A stretch of DNA of 64,000 nt from Roseivirga sp. BDSF3-8 (lineage in GTDB: Bacteria > Bacteroidota > Bacteroidia > Cytophagales > Cyclobacteriaceae): NCBI RefSeq assembly GCF_041449215.1, contig NZ_JBGNFV010000001.1, forward strand, positions 3,985,001 through 4,049,000, given 5' to 3'. Made by a program: the position numbers and the translations under genes. Positions 63,726 through 64,000 of the stretch are shown here, piece after piece. The notes below the pieces were generated by a model. The model saw nothing but the letters and a program-made list of their open reading frames with translations. It was not told where the DNA came from and ran no database searches. Positions within the stretch are counted from its first letter, which is position 1. Each line of letters begins with the position of its first letter.

Positions 63726-64000
63726 CTAAAGTCCCTTATTATCCTCTCTGCTCACAGATGTAGTGGCGAGCGTTTTAGCGTTGCCCATACGGATGGACTT
63801 CTCTCTTCGGTGATTTTTGATGGAAGGCTCCAGCCTCTCCCTCCTGATTTTATGGCCGAACGTCCTGGCCAGGCCATATCGCAGGTCATTGAATACCAGT
63901 ACCAGTACAGGCAGGAATATCAGGATGAACATCGTGCCGAATAAGATACCGTACGCCACCGATACTGCCATGGGAATCAGGAATTGCGCCTGAAAGCTTT
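63726..64000 (-). CDS. RND family efflux permease, C-terminal end (runs off the right edge)
   Basis: The frame is open to the edge. Visible residues SFQAQFLIPMAVSVAYGILF match the end of AcrB-type permeases (compare SVQAQFLIPMAITISYGLIA in the pump at 56254), followed by the last transmembrane helix (GTMFILIFLPVLVLVF) and a charged cytoplasmic tail of about 50 residues, longer than usual. Only about 91 codons are in the window. The operon is complete on the downstream side by the TolC gene 11 bases away. Confidence 0.9.
   Translation of the reverse strand, partial: SFQAQFLIPMAVSVAYGILFGTMFILIFLPVLVLVFNDLRYGLARTFGHKIRRERLEPSIKNHRREKSIRMGNAKTLATTSVSREDNKGL

Overview
The window comes from a member of the Bacteroidota, most likely a Cytophagales-type environmental bacterium. 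Evidence: three very large secreted enzymes end in type IX secretion (Por) sorting domains, several small families are typical of this phylum (HYC_CC_PP, DUF3347, a pinensin-like lanthipeptide precursor, a PadR gene paired with a prefix-domain FtsX permease), and the best promoter match has the -7 element TAnnTTTG. No rRNA, tRNA or CRISPR array was seen.

Layout. 1-1866 is the N-terminal part of a propeller-type two-component sensor running off the left edge. Methionine aminopeptidase and a small membrane protein follow. An AT-rich gene of unknown function (4.25-5.07 kb) lies between two related degenerate repeats. 5.5-19.0 kb is a beta-1,3-glucan (laminarin-type) degradation locus on the minus strand: GH3 (1464 aa), GH16 plus GH128-like (1673 aa) and GH81 (1262 aa), each with CBM32/discoidin and PKD-like modules and a T9SS tail; there is no SusC/SusD pair. 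20-21.4 kb holds the arsenosugar genes arsS and an AhpD-like partner. A GC-rich segment of unknown nature lies at 22.14-22.50 kb. 23-25.7 kb holds a divergent TPR histidine kinase and LytTR response regulator.

25.8-33.5 kb is the most intriguing part: four plus-strand genes that I cannot assign. The first and third share an N-terminal helical domain. The C-terminal tail of the first resembles the N-terminal segment of the second, a large protein with a degenerate STAND-like region. This layout recalls effector/NLR gene pairs with matched amyloid signalling motifs. Directly after it is a compact RiPP locus: HTH protein, 56-aa precursor, hairpin, radical SAM/SPASM maturase.

35.8-43.3 kb is mostly metabolic: glgX, an F420-reductase-like protein, an NAPE-PLD-like metallo-hydrolase, a lipoprotein and a PadR/FtsX pair. 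At 43.64 kb is an orphan pinensin-like precursor, followed by a MITE and about 1.7 kb of non-coding DNA full of tandem repeats, palindromes and a duplicated gene fragment. 45.7-51.0 kb has a K+ channel-like protein and a copper operon (HYC_CC_PP, multicopper oxidase fused to a CopB-like barrel, DUF3347, DUF305). 51.2-53.84 kb is a decay zone with a broken tspO-like gene and a multiply frameshifted histidine kinase. The right end has a Tat-exported Gfo/Idh/MocA oxidoreductase, a complete RND efflux operon (adaptor, permease, TolC), two small paralogous proteins, and the start of a second TolC/RND operon on the minus strand that runs off the edge.
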